This document shows, piece by piece, positions 24,266 to 32,993 of a stretch of 64,000 nt of DNA (positions are counted from its first letter, which is position 1; every line of letters begins with the position of its first letter). The position numbers and the translations under genes are program-made. Under the pieces are notes generated by a model. That model did not search any database. It was not told the DNA's origin and saw only the letters and a program-made list of their open reading frames with translations. Source of the DNA: CAIYOL01 sp964494805 (GTDB lineage: Bacteria; Planctomycetota; Phycisphaerae; Sedimentisphaerales; Anaerobacaceae). The stretch spans positions 1 to 64,000 of the forward strand of contig CAZBST010000004.1 of NCBI GenBank assembly GCA_964494805.1, given 5' to 3'.

Positions 24266-25303
24266 ATGCCGGCAAGTGTTGCACATATGCTGATAGCACA
24301 TAAGGCGCTGAAGAAGCTCCAAGAAAATAAAGATAAAGGTCTGGTCAACTTTGCCAAGAAGCTGGACAGCGGGTCCGGGAAAGACAGGTACCAGGCATAT
24401 ATGAACTTAGGGAGTCTCGGTCCCGATTTGTACTATTTCGAAAAGCTGGCCAGGGGGTTTGCGGGGATGGTAGCTGACGGATATGTTCTGGCAAAGGCGG
24501 TGACGCCGTGGGCATATCATCTTCATTCGAGTAAGCCTAATGAATTCGTTTTGAAGCTGATTCAAATTGTATTCAGTGATGCCGAACGCAGGGGCAAGAA
24601 GGCAAGTTTTGACGTGGATGGTTGGCGTAAGGTTGCATATATCGCGGGGCATTTGAGTCATATAGCGGCGGACCAGATAATTCATCCTCTGGTCAATAAG
24701 ATTGCGGGGCCTTATTACACGAGCGGGAAGAACAGAGAGAAGCACAGGGAAGCGGAGGTTTTTCAAGATTATTTTCTTTATCAGGAAGTTTACAGTTCGG
24801 AGGACAAGAGCACTCCAACGTACAGATTTTTCGAGCAGGATTTTCAGAACTGGCCTGATTGCGTGCGCGGGACAAAGAATACGGAGGATTGGTTTCGGTA
24901 TTTTCTGCAGCGCGGGTTCATAGAGACGTACGGTGTTGGGCCGGATGAAGACACAATAGAGGATTCGGTTGATGGTGTTCTGGCAAGTCTATGGTTCGCA
25001 AAACAAATGGGACCTTATAGGAAGGCAGACAAGGAATACAGGAAGCAGGGGGTAAACGGTCCAAGATTCCAGGAATATGTCGGCAAGCTGCAGTATCTGA
25101 AGTACTACAGTGAAGCCGTTGAGTTAGCAGAGGTGTATATGACAGCGCTATACAAAGTGTATCGGCTGCTGACGGATGGAGTGGGCTTCGATGAGAAGAG
25201 GAAAAAGCGGTTTTGTGAGGTGGTTTCGGGAGCAGACCTTTCGTGCCCATTAGAGGATGATATTCTTAAGACGGCGAACGCGGAGCTGGCGAAGGGAATT
25301 TAG
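24266..25303 (+). CDS. Zinc-dependent phospholipase C-like protein, 345 aa
   Basis: A PF00882-type all-helical domain: the opening MPASVAHMLIAHKAL, then LGSLGPDLYYF (Asp ligand), WAYHLHSSKP, AGHLSHIAADQIIHPLV (His and Asp zinc ligands) and REKHREAEVFQDYF (His and Glu). These match the trinuclear zinc site of bacterial phospholipase C and S1-P1 nuclease relatives. There is no signal peptide, so a cytoplasmic or unconventional location is implied. The start has AAAGGAGAA. Substrate unknown. Confidence 0.85.
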   Translation: MPASVAHMLIAHKALKKLQENKDKGLVNFAKKLDSGSGKDRYQAYMNLGSLGPDLYYFEKLARGFAGMVADGYVLAKAVTPWAYHLHSSKPNEFVLKLIQIVFSDAERRGKKASFDVDGWRKVAYIAGHLSHIAADQIIHPLVNKIAGPYYTSGKNREKHREAEVFQDYFLYQEVYSSEDKSTPTYRFFEQDFQNWPDCVRGTKNTEDWFRYFLQRGFIETYGVGPDEDTIEDSVDGVLASLWFAKQMGPYRKADKEYRKQGVNGPRFQEYVGKLQYLKYYSEAVELAEVYMTALYKVYRLLTDGVGFDEKRKKRFCEVVSGADLSCPLEDDILKTANAELAKGI

Positions 25304-25372
25304 AGCAACTGCACTCAGAACAAGTATCGAACAAGAAAAGGTGAATATCAAAGTAATAACAGGAATACAAAA

Positions 25373-28165
25373 ATGAATTTTAAAAGAGCTAAGGTTTTAT
25401 TTGCAGTTTTGGGGATGGCGATGGTTTTCTGGGTGATAGGATGTGATAAAGAAACAGGGAAGTTCAATTATCAGCGGATTAAACTTTCGAACGGACTGGA
25501 GGTCATAACATTGGAGGATTTTTCGTGCCCGATAGTTGCAGTGCAATTGTGGTACCACGTGGGGTCGAAAGATGAGCCGCCGGGACGGCACGGGTTTGCA
25601 CATATGTTCGAGCACATGATGTTTCGCGGGACAGACAGGCTGGGACCGACGGACCACTTTGCATATATCCGGCGAGTGGGCGGGATAACTAACGGGCACA
25701 CGGGGTTCGACAGGACGGTGTATTTCGAAACACTGCCGGCAAAACAGCTTGAGCTGGCGCTTTGGCTGGAAGCGGAGCGGATGACGTTTTTGAAGATTGA
25801 CCAAGAGTCATTCGATACTGAGCGAAAAGTTGTCGAGGAAGAGCTGCGAATGAGGCGAAATGAGCCATACGGGACGCTATATGAGAAGCTACTTGAAGAG
25901 ATTTATAAGACCAGTCCGTATCGCTGGGCACCGATAGGAAGTCTGGCGGACTTAAGGGCCTCGTCGGTAGAAGAACTGCGGGAATTCTGGAAGAAATATT
26001 ATGTTCCGAGCAATGCGACGCTGATTATCGTCGGGGCAGTTAAGCACGAGGATGCACAGCGATTAGCAAGGCGTTATTTCGGATGGATACCACACTATGC
26101 TGAGCCGGCGCGGGTCACGGTCAAGGAGCCGGAACAAACCGAGAAGCGGACGGTCAAGATAAAGGAAGAAAATGCACCTGCGCCTCTTGTCGGGGTGGTG
26201 TACCGGACGGTGCCAATCAGCGATAAGAACTCGACAGCCCTTGACCTCCTGGCGGAGATTTTAGGAGGCGGAAGGAGCAGCAGGTTATATCGTAAGCTGG
26301 TAGCAGAAAATCAATTAGCGGTTGAGGCAGAGGCGGAGACGTGGTCATTAGAACGGGACGGTTTATTCTGGACAGAAGCAACAATGCCGCCTGAGGGGAA
26401 AGATGCAAACAGCATCCTTGAGATTATCGAAGGAAATATTTCAAAGCTGCAGAAGGAAGCAGCGAGCGGGCGTGAGCTGATGAAGGCAAGAAACCAGATG
26501 CTGCGCGGGCTGGTGACAGAAAATCTGGAGATAGAGAGCAAGGCTAAGATGTTAGGCAGTGCAGCAGTGGACTACGGGGACGTTTCGCAAGTCAACCAGT
26601 GGATAGATGACATACGAAAGGTAACGGTTGAGGACCTTCAGCGTGTTGATAATGAGTATTTAGCAGACAAGAGGGCGCTGGAAATCAAGGTTGACCGGAG
26701 CCTGCCTAGCGCAGCGGGCGGCGCTGCCGGCATCGCCAAGGGCGAGGACGCGCCGATTACGGCGAAGCCTGAGAAGGTCGCACCGAAGCCTGGGCGGAAT
26801 GGGTTAGAGCGCCCTAAGGACTGGCCAAAGGAAGCACCGATTGCGAAGGTCGCACCGACCAAGCTGACGCCGAAGTACAGCAGTAAAAAATTAGAGAACG
26901 GTCTGAAGGTGCTCGTAGTGCCGAATCACGAGGTGCTGTTTGTAAGTATTCAGCTTGGGCTATTATCGGGGGCGTGGACGGAGAGTAAGCCGGGGACTGC
27001 GTCGATGACAATGCAGATGCTTGTCAAGGGGACAAGCAAACACAACGAGGGTGAGCTGGCGGATGAGCTGGAGACATACGCAATCAGCCTTTCGGGGGCA
27101 GGCGGGATGGACACGAGCATGGTCAATGTCGGCTGCCTAACAGAGTATACCGAGCGAGCGATGGGTCTGCTCGGTGAAGTTGTGTTGATGCCAAGCTTTC
27201 CCGAAGAGGAGTTCAAGAAGCTGCGAAAACAGGTCCTTACATCGCTGGTGGTTTCATCGGCGGAGCCGGAGTACGTGGCGGACAAGGAATTCCGTCGGAA
27301 ACTATACGGCAAACATCCGTATTCGCGGACAGCCACGGGCGAGGTTGAGGACGTTAATGCGCTGACGATAGAAGATTTGAAGGGGTGGTGGAGCGAGTTT
27401 GCAAGGCCTGATACGGCAGTGCTGATATTTTCTGGAGATATTGGGGAAAAAGAGGCATTTGAACTGGCGAAGAGGACGTTCGGAGACTGGAAGATACAGG
27501 GAGAGCGGCCGGATATAAAAATACCTAAGCCGGCAGAGCCAGAAGAGACGCATATATATTTAGTGGATATGCCGGGGAGCACACAAAGCCAGATTCGGGT
27601 CGGGCAGCTCGGTATTACGCGGCACGACGATGGATATTTCGTGAGCCGAATAGTGAGCAACTATTTCGGATGGGGTTTTGACAGCCGGCTGAATGAGAGT
27701 ATTCGCGTTGCAAAGGGACTGACGTATGGCGTCTGGGGTAGCTATATAGCCAATCGTTTTGCTGGGGAATTCGAGGTCGGTACCTTCAGCAAGACAGAGT
27801 CAACGGCGGAGGCAGTTCGAGCAGTTCTCGAAGAAATCGGTAGGCTGAAAACCGAAGGCCCGAGTGATAATGAGCTTGAAAGTAGCAAGTCATACATACT
27901 CGGCAGCTTTGTGAGGGGCCGTGAGACGCCGCAACAGATTGCGGGAGACCTGTGGCTGATAGAATCGCAAGGGCTCGGCAAGGATTATCTTGAGAGGCTA
28001 CTCAGGGGAATTGCCGAGGCCAAAAGTACGGATTGCGAACGTTTGGTTCGAGAGACGATAGAGCCGAGCAAGTTGGTAATAGTCGTTGTCGGAGAGGCGG
28101 AGAAGCTTAAGGGAGGGCTGGAAAAGATTGCGCCGGTTACTGTTGTAGAGGCAAAAGCTTTGTAA
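25373..28165 (+). CDS. M16 family zinc metallopeptidase, fused double-domain lipoprotein, 930 aa
   Basis: The N-terminus has a lipobox ending WVIGC (Cys24), so it should be a membrane-anchored lipoprotein. The first M16 half (about 30-470) carries the inverted zinc motif HMFEH (His77, Glu80, His81) and the downstream Glu region KVVEEELR. A Pro/Lys-rich linker follows (about 470-510). The second half (about 512-925) has the same fold (LENGLKVLVVPNHE) but LLSGAWTESK in place of the zinc motif, as in the inactive partner of two-subunit M16 peptidases. The protein is therefore a natural fusion of active and inactive subunits, likely degrading peptides in the periplasm. Confidence 0.92.
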   Translation: MNFKRAKVLFAVLGMAMVFWVIGCDKETGKFNYQRIKLSNGLEVITLEDFSCPIVAVQLWYHVGSKDEPPGRHGFAHMFEHMMFRGTDRLGPTDHFAYIRRVGGITNGHTGFDRTVYFETLPAKQLELALWLEAERMTFLKIDQESFDTERKVVEEELRMRRNEPYGTLYEKLLEEIYKTSPYRWAPIGSLADLRASSVEELREFWKKYYVPSNATLIIVGAVKHEDAQRLARRYFGWIPHYAEPARVTVKEPEQTEKRTVKIKEENAPAPLVGVVYRTVPISDKNSTALDLLAEILGGGRSSRLYRKLVAENQLAVEAEAETWSLERDGLFWTEATMPPEGKDANSILEIIEGNISKLQKEAASGRELMKARNQMLRGLVTENLEIESKAKMLGSAAVDYGDVSQVNQWIDDIRKVTVEDLQRVDNEYLADKRALEIKVDRSLPSAAGGAAGIAKGEDAPITAKPEKVAPKPGRNGLERPKDWPKEAPIAKVAPTKLTPKYSSKKLENGLKVLVVPNHEVLFVSIQLGLLSGAWTESKPGTASMTMQMLVKGTSKHNEGELADELETYAISLSGAGGMDTSMVNVGCLTEYTERAMGLLGEVVLMPSFPEEEFKKLRKQVLTSLVVSSAEPEYVADKEFRRKLYGKHPYSRTATGEVEDVNALTIEDLKGWWSEFARPDTAVLIFSGDIGEKEAFELAKRTFGDWKIQGERPDIKIPKPAEPEETHIYLVDMPGSTQSQIRVGQLGITRHDDGYFVSRIVSNYFGWGFDSRLNESIRVAKGLTYGVWGSYIANRFAGEFEVGTFSKTESTAEAVRAVLEEIGRLKTEGPSDNELESSKSYILGSFVRGRETPQQIAGDLWLIESQGLGKDYLERLLRGIAEAKSTDCERLVRETIEPSKLVIVVVGEAEKLKGGLEKIAPVTVVEAKAL

Positions 28166-28198
28166 CAGTCGCCGTGCCGGCGGATGCTAAACAGAAAG

Positions 28199-29605
28199 TT
28201 ATTCAAGGACGACTTTATCCTTATAAGCGGGGACGGAGACATCCCAGCCGGTTTGCTCTCTGATATAATTACCGAAATTAGAGGCACTTTCTGTTTCACC
28301 ATGGACGACGAAAATCTTTCGCGGAGGTGATTTCAGACCTTTCAGCCAGGTAAGAAGCTCGAATCTATCGGCGTGAGCCGAGAAGCCGTGTATCCGGACG
28401 ATGTTGGCTTTGACCTCGCGCTGCTCGCCGAGTATTCGGACTTTTTCTGCGCCGTTGACGATTTGTCTTCCGAGTGTTCCGACGGCCTGATAGCCGACGA
28501 ACATTATGGAGTTTTGCGGCCTGGAGATATTGTTGACGAGGTGATACTTTATTCTGCCGCCGGTGCACATACCTGAGCCGGCTATAATCATAACGGTTCC
28601 TTTTACGTTGTTAATCGCTTTAGACTCATCGACTTTTCCGGCCAGTTCAAGGTTTGGCAGATTAAAAGGAGAGTTGCTGTTTCTAATAAATTCGGTCATT
28701 TTCTTATCGAACAATTCGGGATGGTTTTGAAAAACTTTCGTAATTTTCGAAGCCATCGGGCTATCCAGGAAAATTTTCAGCGGCGATATTGCTTTCTCGT
28801 GCAGCAATTCGTTTATATAATATAAAACTTCCTGTGAGCGTTCGAGAGCGAAGCTTGGGACGATGATATTTCCTCCAGCTTTTTTTGTCGAGTTGATCAC
28901 GTCAGCCATCTTTTTCTTCACGTCGCTTGTCTGTTCGTGGTCTCTATCGCCATAGGTTGACTCAATGAGGACGTAATCAGCGGTGTCAAAAACAGTCGGG
29001 TCACATACTATCGGTCTGTTGGGCCTGCCGATGTCGCCGGAAAATAAAATGATTCTTTCCTGTCCGTTCCAGCGGACCTTTGCCCTTATTATCGAAGAGC
29101 CGAGGACGTGGCCGGCATCGTAGAAAGTGGCTTCGAGACCATCACCGAGCAGTATAGCTTCTCTGTATTCGAGCGGTGAGAAAAGCGGGAAACAGGCCTG
29201 AGCATCCTCGGTGGTGTAAAGAGGGACTTCCGGATAGGGACCCTTTCGGCCTTGCTTAGCGTGTCTTTTGCGTTTATGCTCAGCGTCTTCTTCCTGTATC
29301 TTGGCAGAATCCAAAAGAATAATCTGCGCAATCTCGGCGGTAGCAGGGGTGCAATATATTTTGCCTTTGAAACCTTCTTTAACAAGTTTCGGCAACAAGC
29401 CGCAATGGTCAAGATGAGCATGGGTCAAAAGGACGGCGTTGATACTATCGGGCGGTATGGGAAAAGGGTCCCAGTTTCTTTCTCTGAAGTGTCGTTCCTG
29501 ATAAAGGCCGCAGTCTATAAGAATTCGGACGCCGTTAGCTTCGAGCAGGTGCCGCGAGCCGGTAACGTTCTGAGCCGCACCGAGAAACTGTAATTTCATC
29601 TGCAT
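28199..29605 (-). CDS. Metallo-beta-lactamase/beta-CASP RNA-processing nuclease, 468 aa
   Basis: Zinc ligands are in THAHLDH, with further MBL motifs in YDAGHVLGS and LFSGDIGR. The beta-CASP region (about 210-390) includes VPSFALERSQEVLYYI and MIIAGSGMCTGGRIKYHL; the C-terminal RMMBL part has IHGFSAHADRFELLTWL and the final VHGE. This is the Ysh1/CPSF73-like branch, found in bacteria as RNA endo- or exonucleases. GAGG precedes the start. Cellular substrates are unknown. Confidence 0.93.
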   Translation of the reverse strand: MQMKLQFLGAAQNVTGSRHLLEANGVRILIDCGLYQERHFRERNWDPFPIPPDSINAVLLTHAHLDHCGLLPKLVKEGFKGKIYCTPATAEIAQIILLDSAKIQEEDAEHKRKRHAKQGRKGPYPEVPLYTTEDAQACFPLFSPLEYREAILLGDGLEATFYDAGHVLGSSIIRAKVRWNGQERIILFSGDIGRPNRPIVCDPTVFDTADYVLIESTYGDRDHEQTSDVKKKMADVINSTKKAGGNIIVPSFALERSQEVLYYINELLHEKAISPLKIFLDSPMASKITKVFQNHPELFDKKMTEFIRNSNSPFNLPNLELAGKVDESKAINNVKGTVMIIAGSGMCTGGRIKYHLVNNISRPQNSIMFVGYQAVGTLGRQIVNGAEKVRILGEQREVKANIVRIHGFSAHADRFELLTWLKGLKSPPRKIFVVHGETESASNFGNYIREQTGWDVSVPAYKDKVVLE

Positions 29606-29781
29606 ATCTTACCTCATTGTTGTAAACATAGATTTTACGACATAGTAGGGACAGAGTCAAGCAGTAAAACCACGGCCAGCCGAAGATTGATCAGCGGTAT
29701 TTAATTAACCATTGCGGCCGATGGGGGGAATTTGGTAACATAGAGATTACTCAAAACGGCTGTTTGTCAGGGAGAAATACT

Positions 29782-30921
29782 TTGATAATACCGTGGAAAG
29801 TTGATGTTCCGCAGGACCGGAGGCCTTTTATCAATTGGTTAATAATTGCAGCGGCAATTACGGCCTTTGTATTCCAGGCGAAAAGCATTATAGAACATAA
29901 AGTGAAACTACCAGAGAAGGCCAAGGAGTTCGAAAACAGCTCGGTCGAAGATGTGGCCAAAGAACTTGGGGTTAAGGAGAAGCAACTTAAGGAGATAAAG
30001 CAATCGGTCGAAAAGACCCTCGATAAAGTCCGAAAGGCTTTTCCTCAGAAAAAGATACCTCCGGACTTCAAGGAGGAGGCGATTAAACAAAGATTGCTCG
30101 AAGAGTATTTTGTTCTGGGAAAAATAAGGCCCTTTGTTTTAAACGGGTGGACAGTAAAAGGACTGTTGGGGCATATCTGGCTGCACGGCGGCATTATTCA
30201 CCTTCTCGGTAATATGCTTTTTCTGTGGATATTCGGTAATGCCGTTTGCGCCAAGATAGGTAATTTTCTTTATCTTCCTATTTATCTGGGGCTCGGCGTT
30301 GTTGCCGGGATTACTCATCTGATATTTACCGGCGGCAACGCAGTCGGAGCAAGCGGAGCGATATACGGTATCGTCGGAATGTATTTAGTGTTCTTTCCTG
30401 AAAATGAGATAAGCTGCTATTTTGTTGTCCCGTTTTTCTTTGCGGCAAAGGAATTTTGCGTAAGCAGCATCTGGATGATTTTGTTCTGGGTGGTGTTCGA
30501 CGTGTGGGGAGCAATGAAAGGCGGCGGAGGAGTGGCATATTTCGCACATTTAGGAGGTTTTGTGGCAGGTTTCGGCCTGGCGATATTGATGCTTAAACTT
30601 AAGTTAGTGGTGATGGAGGAAGGTTACGAGAAATCGCTCCTGCAGATGCTTTCGGAGAAAAAAGGGCCGGCGGCATACGAATCTGCGCCTTATTACATCA
30701 GGCATTCGGGCCTTTCGGAAAAAGACTTAGAGACAGTGAAACCAGAAACGGCCGAACCTGCTGAGCTTGAAATTATACCGTTAGAGCCAGAACCACCTAA
30801 AGAAGAATTTATAAGGTTTGACTGTTCTTGCGGCAAGAGATTCAAACTGCCGGCAAAACACGCCGGCAAAGTAGGGATATGCCCGAAGTGTAAACTACGC
30901 ATAAGAATTCCCGAAAAATGA
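29782..30921 (+). CDS. Rhomboid intramembrane protease with C-terminal zinc ribbon
   Basis: Catalytic Ser lies in GASGAIYG and His in AHLGGFVAG, the rhomboid dyad, and the loop motif HGGIIHLLGNMLFLWIFG is present. After the first helix there is an unusually long charged insert (about 35-115, with KELGVKEKQLKEIKQ) likely to form a coiled coil outside the membrane. The C-terminal tail has an acidic linker and a zinc ribbon FDCSCGKRF...ICPKCKLRIRIP (Cys-x-Cys and Cys-x2-Cys). TTG at 29782 is preferred over TTG 29764, with AGGGAGA 7 bases upstream. The zinc ribbon may recognise substrates or nucleic acid; this is inference. Confidence 0.88.
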   Translation: MIIPWKVDVPQDRRPFINWLIIAAAITAFVFQAKSIIEHKVKLPEKAKEFENSSVEDVAKELGVKEKQLKEIKQSVEKTLDKVRKAFPQKKIPPDFKEEAIKQRLLEEYFVLGKIRPFVLNGWTVKGLLGHIWLHGGIIHLLGNMLFLWIFGNAVCAKIGNFLYLPIYLGLGVVAGITHLIFTGGNAVGASGAIYGIVGMYLVFFPENEISCYFVVPFFFAAKEFCVSSIWMILFWVVFDVWGAMKGGGGVAYFAHLGGFVAGFGLAILMLKLKLVVMEEGYEKSLLQMLSEKKGPAAYESAPYYIRHSGLSEKDLETVKPETAEPAELEIIPLEPEPPKEEFIRFDCSCGKRFKLPAKHAGKVGICPKCKLRIRIPEK

Positions 30922-30932
30922 CAAGCGCGAAC

Positions 30933-32912
30933 TCAAGTTGTGTGGGTGACGATTACAGTTTTGCAGTTCGGGACTGCGGCGAGGAATTCCCGGCCATAAC
31001 GTTTATTTATGATTCTGCTATCGAGGACGGCAATGATGCCGGTATCGGTTTTGCTTCGAATCAGCCGGCCGAAGCCCTGCTTGAATTTGAGAATTGCAGA
31101 AGGCAGTTGATAGTCATAAAAAGGATTACCGCCCTGCCGCTTTATCTGCTCGAGGCGGCCTGCAATTAACGGCTGGTCAGGCACGGCAAAGGGCAGCCGA
31201 ACAATAATCACATTGCTAAGCGCTTCGCCCGGCACATCAACACCCTGCCAGAAGCTGTCGGTGCCAAAAAGGACAGCGCTATCCTCGGTCTTAAAGAGCT
31301 TTAAGAGGACAGTCCTGTCGAACTCTGCACCCTGCTGGAGCAACTGAATGCCATTTTCGGCGAACGAGCTGGCGCATTTCTGAGCAACTGCATCGAGCAT
31401 TTCATAGCTGGTGAAAAGCACAAAGGCCCTACCCTGCGTTTTTTGCACGTATTTGCTAATGGCCTGAACTGCGGAATCGACGAAAGCAAGGTCGTTGGGG
31501 TCGGGAAGGTCTTTTTCGATATAGAGTGTAACCTGTTTGGCATAATCGAAAGGCGAACCGAGCTTAAGCGTTCTACAATCATCCAAGCCAATTCGGCTGG
31601 TGAAGAATTCAAACCCGGCTTTCTCATCCGAAGCCGAACCACAACTCAAGGTGGCGCTGGTCAGGATAACCGATTCATATTTATCAAACAAACAGCTTTT
31701 CACATTCGGGCCGACATTGAGCGGCGCACTTCTCAAACGTACCGCCCCTGCTGTAGAGGCAGTCGGTTCAATCCAATAGACAAAATCATTTTGTTGCTGA
31801 GTCAAAAAGGAATTCAAATCCTGACTCAGAGCCGAGCAGCGGTCGATGAGCCGCATAATCTCAAATTTTTCGTCGACGTCTTTGCATATTTTCGACAGAG
31901 CAGTCAATTCGGCGTGCAGATTCTTCAAGTGTCCTGTGAGATTGTCCTCAACAAAATTTTTATAACATTTCCCGGCGGTCTCGTCTTTTGTTTGCTCGAA
32001 CCACTTGTTGACCTTGCTGAAAAACTTCTGTGATTCCTTAGCTACAAGAGCGACCATATCAATGGCTTTGTGTGCGTTCATATAAACCAGAAGCCCTTTA
32101 TGCGTTCTCGAATTGTAAAGGGCATCGAGGAGGAATTTGACTGTGAAATTGCTGATATTTATCCCGAAATGGTCCTCGGCGACATGCTCGATATTGTGGG
32201 CCTCATCAATAACGATGTATTTGAAATCAGGCAAAATGGATGCACCCTGCGATTTGAGCACAAGGTCGCTAAACATCAGGGCGTGGTTTGCCACAATAAT
32301 ATCGGCGTTGTCCAGCTGCCTCCTGGCCCGCCAGTAAAAACAACGGCTGAAGTGGGGGCATTTTCTGCCGCGACAATTACCGTGCTCGCTTTTGACGGCG
32401 TCCCAGACATGATTTTTCGGCAGGATGGGAATATCACTCAGCGAGCCATCTTTTGTCTGGTTAGCCCATTGCCTTATTACCGCAAGGGTCGAGCCGAAGT
32501 CATCGAACATTGTCGCCTGTCTGCGCAGTGCAAACTCAAGACGGCGTTTGCAGAGGTAATTGCCTCTGCCCTTTGCCAGAACCGCAGTAAATGTCTGCGG
32601 CAGCGATTTGGCCAGGAAGGGGATGTCCTTATTGATTAACTGCTCCTGAAGGGTGATGGTAAAGGTGCTGACGAGCACCTTTGTTTTTTCTCTGTGAACC
32701 AAATTTATTGCCGGGACAAGATATGCGAAGCTTTTTCCGATGCCGGTTCCGGCCTCTGCGACCAAAGACGAACGGTCCGCAAAGGCATCTCTAACGGCAC
32801 AGGCCATCTGCACCTGTTGAGGCCGAAACTCGTATCCGCTAAACGACCTCGCAATCAAACCATCGGCGGACAAAACCTCCTCGATATCCAAAGATGTATT
32901 GGCTTTTATCAT
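30933..32912 (-). CDS. dinG: DinG-family ATP-dependent DNA helicase, 659 aa
   Basis: Superfamily 2, XPD-like. Motifs seen: Walker A EAGTGIGKS, DEAH box (VIDEAHNIEH), cysteines of an iron-sulphur cluster region (CKRR... and NCRGRKCPHFSRC), motif V FGTDSFWQGVDVPG and motif VI QGFGRLIRS. The enzyme unwinds DNA 5' to 3', including R-loops and G-quadruplexes in characterised members. It converges with the rhomboid gene 11 bases away. Confidence 0.93.
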   Translation of the reverse strand: MIKANTSLDIEEVLSADGLIARSFSGYEFRPQQVQMACAVRDAFADRSSLVAEAGTGIGKSFAYLVPAINLVHREKTKVLVSTFTITLQEQLINKDIPFLAKSLPQTFTAVLAKGRGNYLCKRRLEFALRRQATMFDDFGSTLAVIRQWANQTKDGSLSDIPILPKNHVWDAVKSEHGNCRGRKCPHFSRCFYWRARRQLDNADIIVANHALMFSDLVLKSQGASILPDFKYIVIDEAHNIEHVAEDHFGINISNFTVKFLLDALYNSRTHKGLLVYMNAHKAIDMVALVAKESQKFFSKVNKWFEQTKDETAGKCYKNFVEDNLTGHLKNLHAELTALSKICKDVDEKFEIMRLIDRCSALSQDLNSFLTQQQNDFVYWIEPTASTAGAVRLRSAPLNVGPNVKSCLFDKYESVILTSATLSCGSASDEKAGFEFFTSRIGLDDCRTLKLGSPFDYAKQVTLYIEKDLPDPNDLAFVDSAVQAISKYVQKTQGRAFVLFTSYEMLDAVAQKCASSFAENGIQLLQQGAEFDRTVLLKLFKTEDSAVLFGTDSFWQGVDVPGEALSNVIIVRLPFAVPDQPLIAGRLEQIKRQGGNPFYDYQLPSAILKFKQGFGRLIRSKTDTGIIAVLDSRIINKRYGREFLAAVPNCKTVIVTHTT

Positions 32913-32993
32913 TGAAAGTGTATAAAAACGGCGGATGGGAACAACGTACGGCGAACAGTTTTTCTCCTTCGACCCTATTCAGAGTAGACCTTT

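Noticed and set aside
31443..32033. Long plus-strand ORF opposite the dinG gene
   Set aside because: It is a mirror of the conserved helicase coding region and contains no recognisable domain.
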